DNA of 64,000 bases from Palaemon carinicauda (GCF_036898095.1 NC_090725.1:209643570-209707569); one strand, 5' to 3'. Shown: positions 24,895 to 37,907, counted from the first letter of the stretch. Numbers and translations: made by a program. The notes: a model not told the origin generated them from the letters alone.

Positions 24895-27800
24895 TTACTT
24901 GCATTATTCCTTTTTTATGTAAATCTAAATTCTTATTAGATAACGTGAATGTTGTTACCGTGATATGTAAGCCTAGTCTAGTAAGTGAACCAAAGTAGTG
25001 TAATTTTCGTCCATTAAGAGGAGAAACTTTGCAGCAACTTTCACTCTCCTCAAGTTAGTGTTATCTTTTTGGAGGGAGGTGGTTGACTTTAAGTTAGTTT
25101 ATAAATGAATAATTTTTAGTTCATTCTTCCAACTGTTACTTTTAGACTAATAATCATATAACAGGAATTAATCTATTATTATAGTGGAGAGTATAGCAAA
25201 CTTTGAATAAAATATACAATGTTTTACGTAGTTAGTTACGATACCTTTCGTCATTAATCTGAAATCGGAAAAATTTTCGTTTCTGTTAAATACTCAGTAA
25301 ATAATTCAGAATATGATGTAAAAACGTTTTCGTTCATATTACTATTGCAATATCATGTGTCTTTCATTCCAGCAAATATCTTTTTTCCACTTATGCTCCT
25401 ATTTTCAAAATTCAAATGCATGTTGATTTTCAATGTAATGAAAAAAGGAAAAACTAATCCCCGAATAAGCTATTTTTTTTTCTTCTTATAGAACGGATTA
25501 GAGTTAATAATGGCATCCATCTGTGGATTATATCGGATTATATCAGATTATATCTGTTACAATACAACCCAACGGACAACGTTTGCTTTAGGCGTTTTGT
25601 TTTGATTATAAAAGATATTGCACATTATCCTTGCTTCATATCCTGATTTACAGAGCTAAATCTTTGTGTTCGGGGAAGGCACACTCAGTCTTCCCAAAGG
25701 TTTAGGAGATTTGTCTATATTCTTCTCTTCTGCACGACAGCACGACCCTCGTCCCCAGTCATTCACAAGTATCTTCCATCTACTTCTACTCGGTGTTTCT
25801 CCAAGCTCCAACTGCCTCCATCATTTATCAAGTCTTTTTATCTTTTGTTATTTTTGCTTTACATGTAGAAATATTTTACAAAGCATTAATTATCGGTAAT
25901 TCACTGCTAATCAGTTATTGTAAATACAGAAATCGAAAGTTAAAATTTGTTTTATTGTATTTTACAAATCTAAAATTTGGTGTCAATGATGCTGTGAAAT
26001 TTGAATTCTCGTGAAAACAAGAATTTAAATCCAGGTCTTGGTCATTGTCAGTGATCCGTGTAAACGGATGAGTAACAGTTCCAAGGACCAGTTTCCCATT
26101 ATATAAACCTATCGACAGGACACTTACAACAAAATCTCAGTTCAGAATCATTTTTAATACATGTTGATCATATTAAAATGACGATCTCTTTAAGGCCAGT
26201 CGAAGTTTCTACAGTATGTTATTGTCAGTATGACTAGGCTCATGAGAATATACAGCTTTCAAAGGTAATACATAATCATTTGCATGCTTATGTAAAATGT
26301 AATTATTACCTTTCATCCCTGGCTAAAACAGTTTTACCGTGGTAATTTAAATATATAGACTTAACAACTTCGCAAATGTTTATACAAAAGTTCCATAATA
26401 CCAAATAAAATTTCTACTTCCGGTTTAACAGGAGTATATCTGCCCATACTGCTCACTACTTGGTTAATCAAGTATGCCAAAAAAACATTAGGATACTTCC
26501 CTCTAATACATATCCTCTGACTTTGCTAAGCTTTTCATAATTTTTAGATTACCATATATCTATCCTTGGTTCCAGAATACTTTAGTTATCTGTTACTCAA
26601 GGTTTATCCTCAACATTATCAGGACTCGTCTACTGAGTTTGTAGCATATTGTATAAGCAAGACCCATACCTTTTCATAATATTAAATGGTCCCTTGGGAT
26701 AAATCATTATTTATCTAAATGGGGTAGCATATGTACTCACTATGAAAGACTTAGAGCCATTTACAGTCCTAGTAAATAGTCAGTAAGTACAGGTATATTA
26801 TGTACTTTGCAATGCCTTTTTCTCTCGTGCAAATTCCATTTAATGGCTTTGGCAATTCACCAGACTTTGAAATCAATAGGATATCCATTTCTTTAAATCT
26901 GTTTTACAATTATTTATTATGCTTTCTGCTCTAATCATAGCTACTTCATCAATAAGATAGTTCTGGAAAAATCTCCTTCTGATACTCGCAAAGAAAATAT
27001 TGATTCGTAGGGTGATTAGGCCATCGGTATAGGCATTACTTGAAAGTTTTTGTAGAATCCTCATGGCCCCTGCTGGACTCTGTTTTTAACGTTCAACTAT
27101 ACTCATCGCTCAACTATACCCCATCTATTTCTATTCATTTAGTCTGCTACTACGGGATTTAACCCCTCACCCCCATCCCCCGTTGAACATAAGTGCTGAC
27201 TGTCTCCTCAGACCCAGGGCCGGACATTATTGACAAAATTCATTTATCAAATAAATCCAACAATTTCTCTTGCAATATCCTTTTATAATATGTTTCCAAG
27301 GCACTTAAGTTCTTGTTTGTAATTTGTAATATTTGCTTAAATCTATTCACAAACTCAAAGTAAAGACTTAACAGCATTTACATCACGACTGCATCATGAA
27401 ACCTACTATGAGATTCAGGGCCTCTGTAACACGGTTTTTTGGACTTTGCTCCTTATCAAGGCATCGGATGTAGCTGAAAGTTGACATATGTATATTTTAC
27501 AACCACACACAAATTTTGTCAGCATTTTCAATAACCTAAACCCGATAGTTTTAATTTTTATAGAGTAAAAATGATCTAGCCGACGCCATGGCCAGTGATA
27601 ACGAGCCAAGAGTAGAAAACATTCATTACGTAAGCAATGTAAACACCTTTTGACAAAATTTTGCCCCGCCCATCCACCGGACACCCATTCACCTTCTTCC
27701 ATCGGCTCTGAAACCCATAACAGTCAAGAATGGCTAGCAGGATTTGGAATTGCCCCTGTGGTTGCAAAACTGCATTTATCTTACGACTTGCAACTTTATA

Positions 27801-27970
27801 CAGTCAAGAGAAATCCCATGGCCATATTTACTATAGCCTGAATAGGTAATTATTCAGTTTCTAGTTTAAATCCAATGTTTATGGTCTGATTTGTATTTAG
27901 CGTAATATGATTATAATACTTGTAATGTCACTCAGGCTTTTGAACATTTCCATTAACTATTCACTATGCC

Positions 27971-28016
<46 letters not shown>

Positions 28017-28824
28017 GAGAGAGAGAAAGAGAGAGATTGTATGTAAACAGTCTTGATATAACTATTTTTGTTAAAATGAGAATTTTGTGCTAAACTCGCC
28101 ATCAGACCAACGGATCATCCGATATAATTTTTTTTTTCTTCTTCTTAGGCCGTACGACCGTGTTGGCTATGTTTTGGGCATGACTGCATTTTGTAAATAA
28201 ATCATGAATAGTTTTAGGAGTTTTATTTGTACATCTTATGGGAATTTATAGGAGTAAAGTGAACATAATTCATTTATCCTTTAGAATAATTACTACATGT
28301 AGCAAAACAAATAGTAGTAAAGATGATAATGCAATGAAGGAATGATACCAAACTTTATCTTTAGCTTCAACATCGGCAATAACATACCCAGTTGCCATAA
28401 ATTTGTCAGCTTAATGAAATAGCCTATCATCTAATATAAAACTTAAATTCTGAGGAGGCCATGGCTTATTGCACAGTGAAAAAAAATGACACAGACTTTA
28501 TGAATGGCGGAACGATACATAAATGTGGGTGGGGTATCTGTGCTAGCGTAGGAATACTACTGTAGCAGTAATGCCGCAACCGTAGTATACATGAATTAAA
28601 CGTTTAGGCCAACTGCTGGGATCCTTGAGGATCATTTAGCACTTCTTACAACTACTCGAGAAATAAGTTTTTATAGCCAGAATTTTAATTTTCTGATCCA
28701 ACAATGCCCATGATAGCCTTCAGTGTTATCCAGAATTATAACGAGGCTAAAGTGGGTGGAGCCTCATGAAGTCATCATTCTGACGATAATTATTGGTGAA
28801 AGTTTAAAGGAAAATACAGTACCG
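23757..28824 (+). repeat. Tandem unit 4 (5068 bp)
   Basis: Poly-T of 35 at 24859-24893 with a unique CAGTAGCG edge (one base shorter than the other units). GA tract at about 27973-28036 begins CCAGAGAG. Confidence 0.95.
23966..24597 (+). mobile_element. LINE-tailed short dispersed element, tandem unit 4 copy
   Basis: Same offset and sequence as in the other units. Confidence 0.65.
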
Positions 28825-29925
28825 GTAGAGGTTATACTTGTGTCACTCCTCTTTCATTGAGGATAAGAAATGATGTAAACAATAAAGTGAAGTCAGAAAT
28901 AAGAGGAAAAGAATATATTACCATATATAAAAGCATTATGAGGATGAATAGCATATAACTGTGAAACGAGACTCCAGAAAAATATTCGTAACAAATTTGA
29001 TATTCTGAATTTCCATTGATTCAACTAATTAATAGGTTAGCCAGGACACCAGCCCTCCGTTGAGATACCACTGGCTAGATAGTATTATATTGGATCCCTC
29101 TCTCTAGTTACGGCTTATTTTTCATTTGCTTACACATACACCGAATAGTCTGGCCTATTTTTTTTCTGTCCTCAAACACCTTACACCACAGAGATTACCA
29201 AACAATTCTTCTTTGTTCAAGGGGTTAACTACTGCATTTTAATTGTTCAATGGCTGCTTTCCGCTTGGTAGGGGTAGAAGAGACTCTTATCTATGTTAAG
29301 CAGCTCTTCTAGGAGCAAGAAACTAAAAAATCAAACCATTGTTCTCTATTCTTGAGTAGTGCCTTAGCTTCTGTACCATGGTCTTCCACTGTCTTGGGTT
29401 TGAGGGCACACACTATTCTATCTTATTTCTCATCCTCTTGGTATTTTTTTGAAGTTTTTATAGTATATATTTGAAAGATTTATTTTAATATTGTTAATCT
29501 TCTTCAAGTATGATATTCTAATTGTTCATTGCTACTCTTGTAGTTTATCTATTTTCTTATTTCCTTTCCTTAGTGGCCTATTTTTCCTGTTGGAGCCCAT
29601 GGGCTTATAGAATCGCGCTTGTCAACTTGGGTTGTAGCTTAGCAAGTAATAATGATGATAATAGAGTAGGTCTACTGCTGTGTATAGTATTGAGCCACAT
29701 AAACAAAAGGATAAAATATTAGAATTAACTGTAAACCTTGTATAACTGTACGTAGTTGTTTGAATAGATCGGACAGATCTGAATGCAAAGAATGATTAGA
29801 ATTATGAAAGCCCTTATACAGAAGGCACAAAGACCTAATTGAAAGTCGGTGCTACAGAGTATCACACAATATTTCGAAGCTTACAAGTTACCGAAGTAAT
29901 TCAACAAAGTACAAACAGTAAGCGT

Positions 29926-29964
<39 letters not shown>

Positions 29965-32900
29965 TTACTTGCATTATTCCTTTTTTATGTAAATCTAAAT
30001 TCTTATTAGATAACGTGAATGTTGTTACCGTGATATGTAAGCCTAGTCTAGTAAGTGAACCAAAGTAGTGTAATTTTCGTCCATTAAGAGGAGAAACTTT
30101 GCAGCAACTTTCACTCTCCTCAAGTTAGTGTTATCTTTTTGGAGGGAGGTGGTTGACTTTAAGTTAGTTTATAAATGAATAATTTTTAGTTCATTCTTCC
30201 AACTGTTACTTTTAGACTAATAATCATATAACAGGAATTAATCTATTATTATAGTGGAGAGTATAGCAAACTTTGAATAAAATATACAATGTTTTACGTA
30301 GTTAGTTACGATACCTTTCGTCATTAATCTGAAATCGGAAAAATTTTCGTTTCTGTTAAATACTCAGTAAATAATTCAGAATATGATGTAAAAACGTTTT
30401 CGTTCATATTACTATTGCAATATCATGTGTCTTTCATTCCAGCAAATATCTTTTTTCCACTTATGCTCCTATTTTCAAAATTCAAATGCATGTTGATTTT
30501 CAATGTAATGAAAAAAGGAAAAACTAATCCCCGAATAAGCTATTTTTTTTTCTTCTTATAGAACGGATTAGAGTTAATAATGGCATCCATCTGTGGATTA
30601 TATCGGATTATATCAGATTATATCTGTTACAATACAACCCAACGGACAACGTTTGCTTTAGGCGTTTTGTTTTGATTATAAAAGATATTGCACATTATCC
30701 TTGCTTCATATCCTGATTTACAGAGCTAAATCTTTGTGTTCGGGGAAGGCACACTCAGTCTTCCCAAAGGTTTAGGAGATTTGTCTATATTCTTCTCTTC
30801 TGCACGACAGCACGACCCTCGTCCCCAGTCATTCACAAGTATCTTCCATCTACTTCTACTCGGTGTTTCTCCAAGCTCCAACTGCCTCCATCATTTATCA
30901 AGTCTTTTTATCTTTTGTTATTTTTGCTTTACATGTAGAAATATTTTACAAAGCATTAATTATCGGTAATTCACTGCTAATCAGTTATTGTAAATACAGA
31001 AATCGAAAGTTAAAATTTGTTTTATTGTATTTTACAAATCTAAAATTTGGTGTCAATGATGCTGTGAAATTTGAATTCTCGTGAAAACAAGAATTTAAAT
31101 CCAGGTCTTGGTCATTGTCAGTGATCCGTGTAAACGGATGAGTAACAGTTCCAAGGACCAGTTTCCCATTATATAAACCTATCGACAGGACACTTACAAC
31201 AAAATCTCAGTTCAGAATCATTTTTAATACATGTTGATCATATTAAAATGACGATCTCTTTAAGGCCAGTCGAAGTTTCTACAGTATGTTATTGTCAGTA
31301 TGACTAGGCTCATGAGAATATACAGCTTTCAAAGGTAATACATAATCATTTGCATGCTTATGTAAAATGTAATTATTACCTTTCATCCCTGGCTAAAACA
31401 GTTTTACCGTGGTAATTTAAATATATAGACTTAACAACTTCGCAAATGTTTATACAAAAGTTCCATAATACCAAATAAAATTTCTACTTCCGGTTTAACA
31501 GGAGTATATCTGCCCATACTGCTCACTACTTGGTTAATCAAGTATGCCAAAAAAACATTAGGATACTTCCCTCTAATACATATCCTCTGACTTTGCTAAG
31601 CTTTTCATAATTTTTAGATTACCATATATCTATCCTTGGTTCCAGAATACTTTAGTTATCTGTTACTCAAGGTTTATCCTCAACATTATCAGGACTCGTC
31701 TACTGAGTTTGTAGCATATTGTATAAGCAAGACCCATACCTTTTCATAATATTAAATGGTCCCTTGGGATAAATCATTATTTATCTAAATGGGGTAGCAT
31801 ATGTACTCACTATGAAAGACTTAGAGCCATTTACAGTCCTAGTAAATAGTCAGTAAGTACAGGTATATTATGTACTTTGCAATGCCTTTTTCTCTCGTGC
31901 AAATTCCATTTAATGGCTTTGGCAATTCACCAGACTTTGAAATCAATAGGATATCCATTTCTTTAAATCTGTTTTACAATTATTTATTATGCTTTCTGCT
32001 CTAATCATAGCTACTTCATCAATAAGATAGTTCTGGAAAAATCTCCTTCTGATACTCGCAAAGAAAATATTGATTCGTAGGGTGATTAGGCCATCGGTAT
32101 AGGCATTACTTGAAAGTTTTTGTAGAATCCTCATGGCCCCTGCTGGACTCTGTTTTTAACGTTCAACTATACTCATCGCTCAACTATACCCCATCTATTT
32201 CTATTCATTTAGTCTGCTACTACGGGATTTAACCCCTCACCCCCATCCCCCGTTGAACATAAGTGCTGACTGTCTCCTCAGACCCAGGGCCGGACATTAT
32301 TGACAAAATTCATTTATCAAATAAATCCAACAATTTCTCTTGCAATATCCTTTTATAATATGTTTCCAAGGCACTTAAGTTCTTGTTTGTAATTTGTAAT
32401 ATTTGCTTAAATCTATTCACAAACTCAAAGTAAAGACTTAACAGCATTTACATCACGACTGCATCATGAAACCTACTATGAGATTCAGGGCCTCTGTAAC
32501 ACGGTTTTTTGGACTTTGCTCCTTATCAAGGCATCGGATGTAGCTGAAAGTTGACATATGTATATTTTACAACCACACACAAATTTTGTCAGCATTTTCA
32601 ATAACCTAAACCCGATAGTTTTAATTTTTATAGAGTAAAAATGATCTAGCCGACGCCATGGCCAGTGATAACGAGCCAAGAGTAGAAAACATTCATTACG
32701 TAAGCAATGTAAACACCTTTTGACAAAATTTTGCCCCGCCCATCCACCGGACACCCATTCACCTTCTTCCATCGGCTCTGAAACCCATAACAGTCAAGAA
32801 TGGCTAGCAGGATTTGGAATTGCCCCTGTGGTTGCAAAACTGCATTTATCTTACGACTTGCAACTTTATACAGTCAAGAGAAATCCCATGGCCATATTTA

Positions 32901-33041
32901 CTATAGCCTGAATAGGTAATTATTCAGTTTCTAGTTTAAATCCAATGTTTATGGTCTGATTTGTATTTAGCGTAATATGATTATAATACTTGTAATGTCA
33001 CTCAGGCTTTTGAACATTTCCATTAACTATTCACTATGCCA

Positions 33042-33087
<46 letters not shown>

Positions 33088-33898
33088 GAGAGAGAGAAAA
33101 AGAGAGAGATTGTATGTAAACAGTCTTGATATAACTATTTTTGTTAAAATGAGAATTTTGTGCTAAACTCGCCATCAGACCAACGGATCATCCGATATAA
33201 TTTTTTTTTTCTTCTTCTTAGGCCGTACGACCGTGTTGGCTATGTTTTGGGCATGACTGCATTTTGTAAATAAATCATGAATAGTTTTAGGAGTTTTATT
33301 TGTACATCTTATGGGAATTTATAGGAGTAAAGTGAACATAATTCATTTATCCTTTAAAATAATTACTACATGTAGCAAAACAAATAGTAGTAAAGATGAT
33401 AATGCAATGAAGGAATGATACCAAACTTTATCTTTAGCTTCAACATCGGCAATAACATACCCAGTTGCCATAAATTTGTCAGCTTAATGAAATAGCCTAT
33501 CATCTAATATAAAACTTAAATTCTGAGGAGGCCATGGCTTATTGCACAGTGAAAAAAAATGACACAGACTTTATGAATGGCGGAACGATACATAAATGTG
33601 GGTGGGGTATCTGTGCTAGCGTAGGAATACTACTGTAGCAGTAATGCCGCAACCGTAGTATACATGAATTAAACGTTTAGGCCAACTGCTGGGATCCTTG
33701 AGGATCATTTAGCACTTCTTACAACTACTCGAGAAATAAGTTTTTATAGCCAGAATTTTAATTTTCTGATCCAACAATGCCCATGATAGCCTTCAGTGTT
33801 ATCCAGAATTATAACGAGGCTAAAGTGGGTGGAGCCTCATGAAGTCATCATTCTGACGATAATTATTGGTGAAAGTTTAAAGCAAAATACAGTACCGG
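28825..33898 (+). repeat. Tandem unit 5 (5074 bp)
   Basis: Poly-T of 36 at 29928-29963 with the CAGTAAGCG edge shared with unit 2. GA tract at about 33044-33109 begins CCAAGAGAG as in unit 1 and carries two extra A bases. Private changes are A at 33357 and C at 33883, both near the outer edge. The unit ends ACCG|GCTATTTT against unique DNA. Confidence 0.95.
29034..29665 (+). mobile_element. LINE-tailed short dispersed element, tandem unit 5 copy
   Basis: Same offset and sequence as in the other units. Confidence 0.65.
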
Positions 33899-33901
33899 CT
33901 A

Positions 33902-33928
33902 TTTTTTTTTTTTTTTTTTTTTTTTTTT
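33902..33928. repeat. Poly-T tract at the right array boundary
   Basis: 27 T bases beginning three bases after the last unit ends. Confidence 0.9.
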
Positions 33929-34685
33929 ACAGTAAATAGATCGGTAGATAGACAATAAATAAAAATTGCTTGACATTGGATATAGCAGTTATCAAATCAA
34001 GCTTGTCTACTACGTTTTTGAAAATTACCAACTATTCCCTACACCTTGTCAGTCTGATTGTGAGCTATAAAGTAGACTGTAATTTCTTAGGAAACTTATT
34101 TTGGGAGTTAGACAAATAATCGAAGTGTTTTTGTATTTATTAACATATTTTGTTCGTTTGTTCATTATGACAATTCTCAGTGGAGAGGTTTCAGAGTTCA
34201 TAAAGGTGTACTGCTTTGCTTTTATTTACACTTTTGTGTCATTGTTGGCAGAGGTATAGCCTTCGTTACGTATAACCAATCATCGATCGAGAAAGAGAGA
34301 AGAAATGCCGTTATAAGTTACGTAACGAGTGCGTAAGTAAGTTGACCCGTCTTCAAAAATCGTCACTTTTACTTAATAAAGTACCAAATTTATTCAACCT
34401 ACGTAATGCAGAATATAGTCAAAATTTATGTGTAGATATAATGTGCATTCTGAATAAGCGTTATATTTATGAAATTCATAGAAAAAAGTTATTGCGAAAA
34501 AACCGTGTTACAGAGGCCCTGAATCTCATAGATACATATGGAGGAATGGTTTTCGAAGTAGAACTTGAATGGACAGAAATGTGTTAATGATCCAAACATC
34601 AAAATTAATGTAGTTTGAGAGGAAGAACGCAATGGTGTCAATTGAATTTCAATTACTACACTTTGGTAAATCAGCATTTATAGGT
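33929..34685. other. Right flank of the array, no gene recognised
   Basis: AT-rich. It contains a 35-nt exact reverse-complement match (34497-34531) to a segment of every tandem unit (12179-12213 in unit 1) and a small inverted pair TCGTTACGTA / TACGTAACGA near 34263 and 34318. The 81-codon frame at 34342-34587 resembles nothing I know. Confidence 0.5.
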
Positions 34686-35246
34686 AGTAGGTTGGCCAGG
34701 GCACCAGCCACCCTTTGAGATAATATCACTAGCGAGTTATTGGGTACTTTGACGGGCCAGAGAGTACTGCATCGGATCCTTCTATTTGGTTACGGCTTAT
34801 TTTCCCATTGCCTACACATGCACCGAATAGTCTGGCCTCATATACCTGACAACACTGAGATTAGAAAAAAATTCTTCTTCGCTCAAGGGGTTAACTAGTG
34901 CTCTATAATTGTTCAGTGTATACTTTCCTCTTGGTAAAGGTAGAAGAGACTCTTTAGCTATGATAAGCAGCTCTTCTAGGAGAAGGACACTCCAAAATCA
35001 AACCAATGTTCTCTAGTCTGGGGTAGTGCCATAGCCTCTCTACCATGGTCTTGCACCGTCTTGGGGTAGAGTTCTCTTCTTGCTTGAGGGTACACTCGGG
35101 CACACTAACTATCTTATTTGTCTTCATCTTGTTTGTCTTCAGAAGATTTATAATTTATGTATGAAAGATTTATTTTAATGTTATTGTTCTTAAAGTATTT
35201 CAATTGTTCATTACTTCTATCTTTATTTATTTCCCTGGGGGGGGGG
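34686..35246 (+). mobile_element. LINE-tailed short dispersed element, diverged independent copy
   Basis: Aligns by eye with the element inside the tandem units: GGCCAGGGCACCAGCCACCC, GGTTACGGCTTATTTTCCC, CACCGAATAGTCTGGCCT, CTCAAGGGGTTAACTAGTGC, AAGCAGCTCTTCTAGGAG, CTACCATGGTCTTGCACCGTC. It carries extra sequence missing from the unit copy (for example TTGACGGGCCAGAGAGTACT), so the unit version is internally shorter. It breaks off at a G run (35239-35247) before the GGAGCCC tail. Confidence 0.7.
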
Positions 35247-36010
35247 GTTGGGGAGCCGGCATGATGTATAGGAGGGTACAAGAAAAAGTAAAAATAGTAA
35301 TTAGTGAAAGAAATGGAAGATTATTTGAGGTGCGGCTGCATGATAAAAGAGAATAATGTGCGCCAGATATAAGTGCATGAACAGCGTAGTTAGGAATAAA
35401 ATGAAAAAGAAAAAAAGCTTACTTCAGGATGCCTGAAAACTTTAAATCAATCAATCAATCAATAGTAAATACAAAGAGCTATAATAAATACAAAAAGGAA
35501 AATATAGATAAGAGGTTTAGATTGTTCGACAATGGATTTTACATGGAAGTAAATAGCAGTGACACTTAAATCAGCAAATTAATCTCAATAAAAAATATAG
35601 TGGAGAAATGCTGTAGCACATGATCGTAGTTCAGGGTCGATGGAGAAAGGGTTTTAAAATTTGATGAATGTGGAGGATAGAAGAGAGGCAGAGCTGAGTA
35701 GTGCAAGACTTGAAAGTGTTAGTGTGAGGCTGAAAATGCTTATGTAAGTGGGTATTATTAAGTGACTGACCAGGGTTTTTATGATATGTCTGTATGAGAC
35801 AATGGTTACAATGAAATGGATGAATTGAAAATTTGTTTCATTGTATAAAGCTGTCGTTGATAGAACTGACTTGTAAGAATTATAAGGGCATAACATTATA
35901 TCAGGAAAAAAATGAATATATCCCTCTCAGCCTTTTATGTACAGCCTTACTTTCATCCAGTTATACGTTACAAAACAGGATCCAAAGAAGAACGGGTCTG
36001 CTAACTACTT
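35247..36010. other. No feature recognised
   Basis: Begins with a G homopolymer, includes (AATC)n at about 35449-35463, otherwise unassigned AT-rich DNA. Confidence 0.4.
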
Positions 36011-36142
36011 CCACACCGTTATCCCTACATTAAGGGTCGATTACCTGATGCGCCCACTCCAATGCCTTCTATCAAAGGCATATCTTCCACCAAACCTATT
36101 CTCTCCATATCATCCTTCACTTTATCTCGCCATCTAAAGCCT
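36010..36142 (-). pseudogene. LINE C-terminal fragment
   Basis: The minus strand translates around 36140-36020 as FRWRDKVKDDMERIGLVED, then WAHQVIDP after a frame break. RWRDKVxxDxxxxGLxED followed by a W-R-x-x-I-x-x-DP segment is the usual extreme C-terminus of one group of non-LTR polymerases. It is short and broken, and called from this motif only. Confidence 0.45.
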
Positions 36143-36965
36143 TGCAAAAGAGATAAAGAAAAAAAAGTTTAAAAGAAAAACATTACTTTAATAACCACTG
36201 AAATCTATTGACATGTGAGGGTTAAGGGCTGTGGAAAAACAAAATACAACTAATGTTCTTTCCGGAATGCGCGCAATGGTAATGATTTTAGAGCGCAATT
36301 GTAGGGGCAATGCTAGCACTTGTACCTAGATTCCTTCACCCGGTGTCGTACATTTAAGTGGTCATTTTCTGTTTGTATTTTAATCCGTTTTCTTTATCAA
36401 AACTAATCTCTATTTTAAGCTTTTTCACCTTCTACTTTATAGATAAGTTGTCGCACAGGGACCCTGATTCATCAAAAGTCAGTGGGAATGAAACTATCCG
36501 GTATTAGGGATGAAAACAAAACTATTTTAATCTTATGCATTATTGTTTGAATTCATGTAACAAAACAAGGACAAATAACTTCTCGATATCCTTTCAGTAA
36601 GAATTTTTGTTTAAATAAATTCATGCTTCGACACTCATTCCTTTTCTCTTTATTAAATGCAATAATTTTCTTTAGATATTCCATTCCAAAATACACAGAC
36701 GTTTTAGCAAAGGAACTTCTTACATCTTTGAGAACATCAGCGTCAGACAATTCCAATTCATAAATTTTCTGGATCCTGGGTAAGCCCATTAACTTCTGAT
36801 GACTTCCCATTCTTCAACCTCCTAAGTGCCATCCTTATACAACGAACAGGTAACCTCCCAATGTTTTTTCCGAATAACAGAATGTCCTACAGCATTCACA
36901 TCGTTCAGAATACTCATTCCAACAACACAGAACATCATTACCTCCAGATAGCATCTCTTCCATAT
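36143..36965. other. No feature recognised
   Basis: Unassigned. An 85-codon minus-strand frame (36553-36810) has ordinary-looking composition but no recognised motif and no visible splice context. Confidence 0.4.
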
Positions 36966-36967
36966 AT

Positions 36968-36984
36968 TTTCTCTCTCTCTCTCG

Positions 36985-37058
<74 letters not shown>
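36968..37058. repeat. (CT)n microsatellite
   Basis: CT dinucleotides with CTCG interruptions at the left. Confidence 0.95.
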
Positions 37059-37063
<5 letters not shown>

Positions 37064-37237
37064 CTTTCCTAAAGAGCAACTTATTTTTTCCATTAAGAAT
37101 ATGCTCAGATAATCACCATGCCCAATCTCTTTCTCTATCACTTTGTTCTTTAATACATTACTTACTCTTTTACAACCAGATGGATGCTCTCGTCTTTTGT
37201 CTTAAAATAAGGCTTCGGACACTTTCCTTTAATAATC

Positions 37238-37363
<126 letters not shown>

Positions 37364-37535
37364 TTTAATCACACGGCTTCGTATACTAACAAACACACCC
37401 CCACTATTTCTTGTAACCCCATTCGTAAATTTTTCAACCAGCCCCTTTTCTTCCGATTTACATTGGTATTGTAGTAGCGATGGGTCTGATATGGACAGAG
37501 TTAAGATATCATAGAAAGAAAGATGTAAATAAGAT

Positions 37536-37537
37536 GA

Positions 37538-37588
<51 letters not shown>

Positions 37589-37790
37589 TTGCTAAGTTGG
37601 AAAAGCACGGTGCTATAAACCCAGGGGCCCCAGCAGGGAAAATAGCCCAGTGAGGAAAGGAAACAAGGAAAAAGGAAATATTTTAAGAACACTAACAGCA
37701 TTAAAATAAATATTTCATATATAAACTATAAAAGCTTTAATAAAACAAGAGGAAGAGAAATGAGATAGAATAGTGGAATATGATGGAATA
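37536..37790 (-). mobile_element. LINE-tail family repeat, 3' end, with (ATT)n tail
   Basis: (ATT)n at 37536-37587 followed by ACTTGCTAAGTTGGAAAAGC, CTATAAACCCAGGGGCCCCA, AATAGCCCAGTGAGGAAAGG: the reverse complement of the 3' end seen at 60560-60760 and in the tandem units. The body fades out around 37790. Confidence 0.75.
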
Positions 37791-37907
37791 GCTTAGAAGA
37801 GAAGAGTTGATTAATGACAGTGAAAATCCAGAGTTTGTTAAAAGATTGAAATTATAAGTCAAAGTACGTAGAACGGATTATTAATATGATTGATTTTCAT
37901 ACTGAAC

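Larger units (their letters stand above)
8537..33898. repeat. Five-copy head-to-tail array of a ~5.06-kb non-coding unit
   Basis: Units start at 8537, 13595, 18697, 23757 and 28825 and the array ends at 33898, giving unit lengths of 5058, 5102, 5060, 5068 and 5074. All four internal junctions read CAGTACCG|GTAGAGGTTATAC. Short open frames recur with identical translations in all five copies, which shows near-identity over most of the unit. The differences I found are the length and edges of one poly-T tract, the length of one (GA)n tract, and a few single-base changes (15882, 33357, 33883). The unit has no frame above 95 codons. It contains one dispersed LINE-tailed element (631 bp), a poly-T tract, a (GA)n tract and otherwise AT-rich single-copy-looking DNA. 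This is a macrosatellite-type array or recent segmental amplification. An assembly artefact cannot be excluded from sequence alone, although microsatellite differences between copies argue against simple duplication of one read path. Confidence 0.95.

Noticed and set aside
24771..24998. 75-codon frame with a phenylalanine run in unit 4
   Set aside because: Created by the length of the poly-T tract in that unit; absent in the others.
10439..32911. Short open frames repeated in every tandem unit (66, 77, 73, 63, 95 and 63 codons)
   Set aside because: They are conserved between units only because the whole unit is copied; they overlap on both strands, carry no recognised domain, and lack signs of coding constraint. 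One (the 66-codon frame) lies in the LINE-derived tail.
34263..34327. TCGTTACGTA / TACGTAACGA inverted pair as transposon ends
   Set aside because: Arms are only 10 bp and no target duplication is visible.
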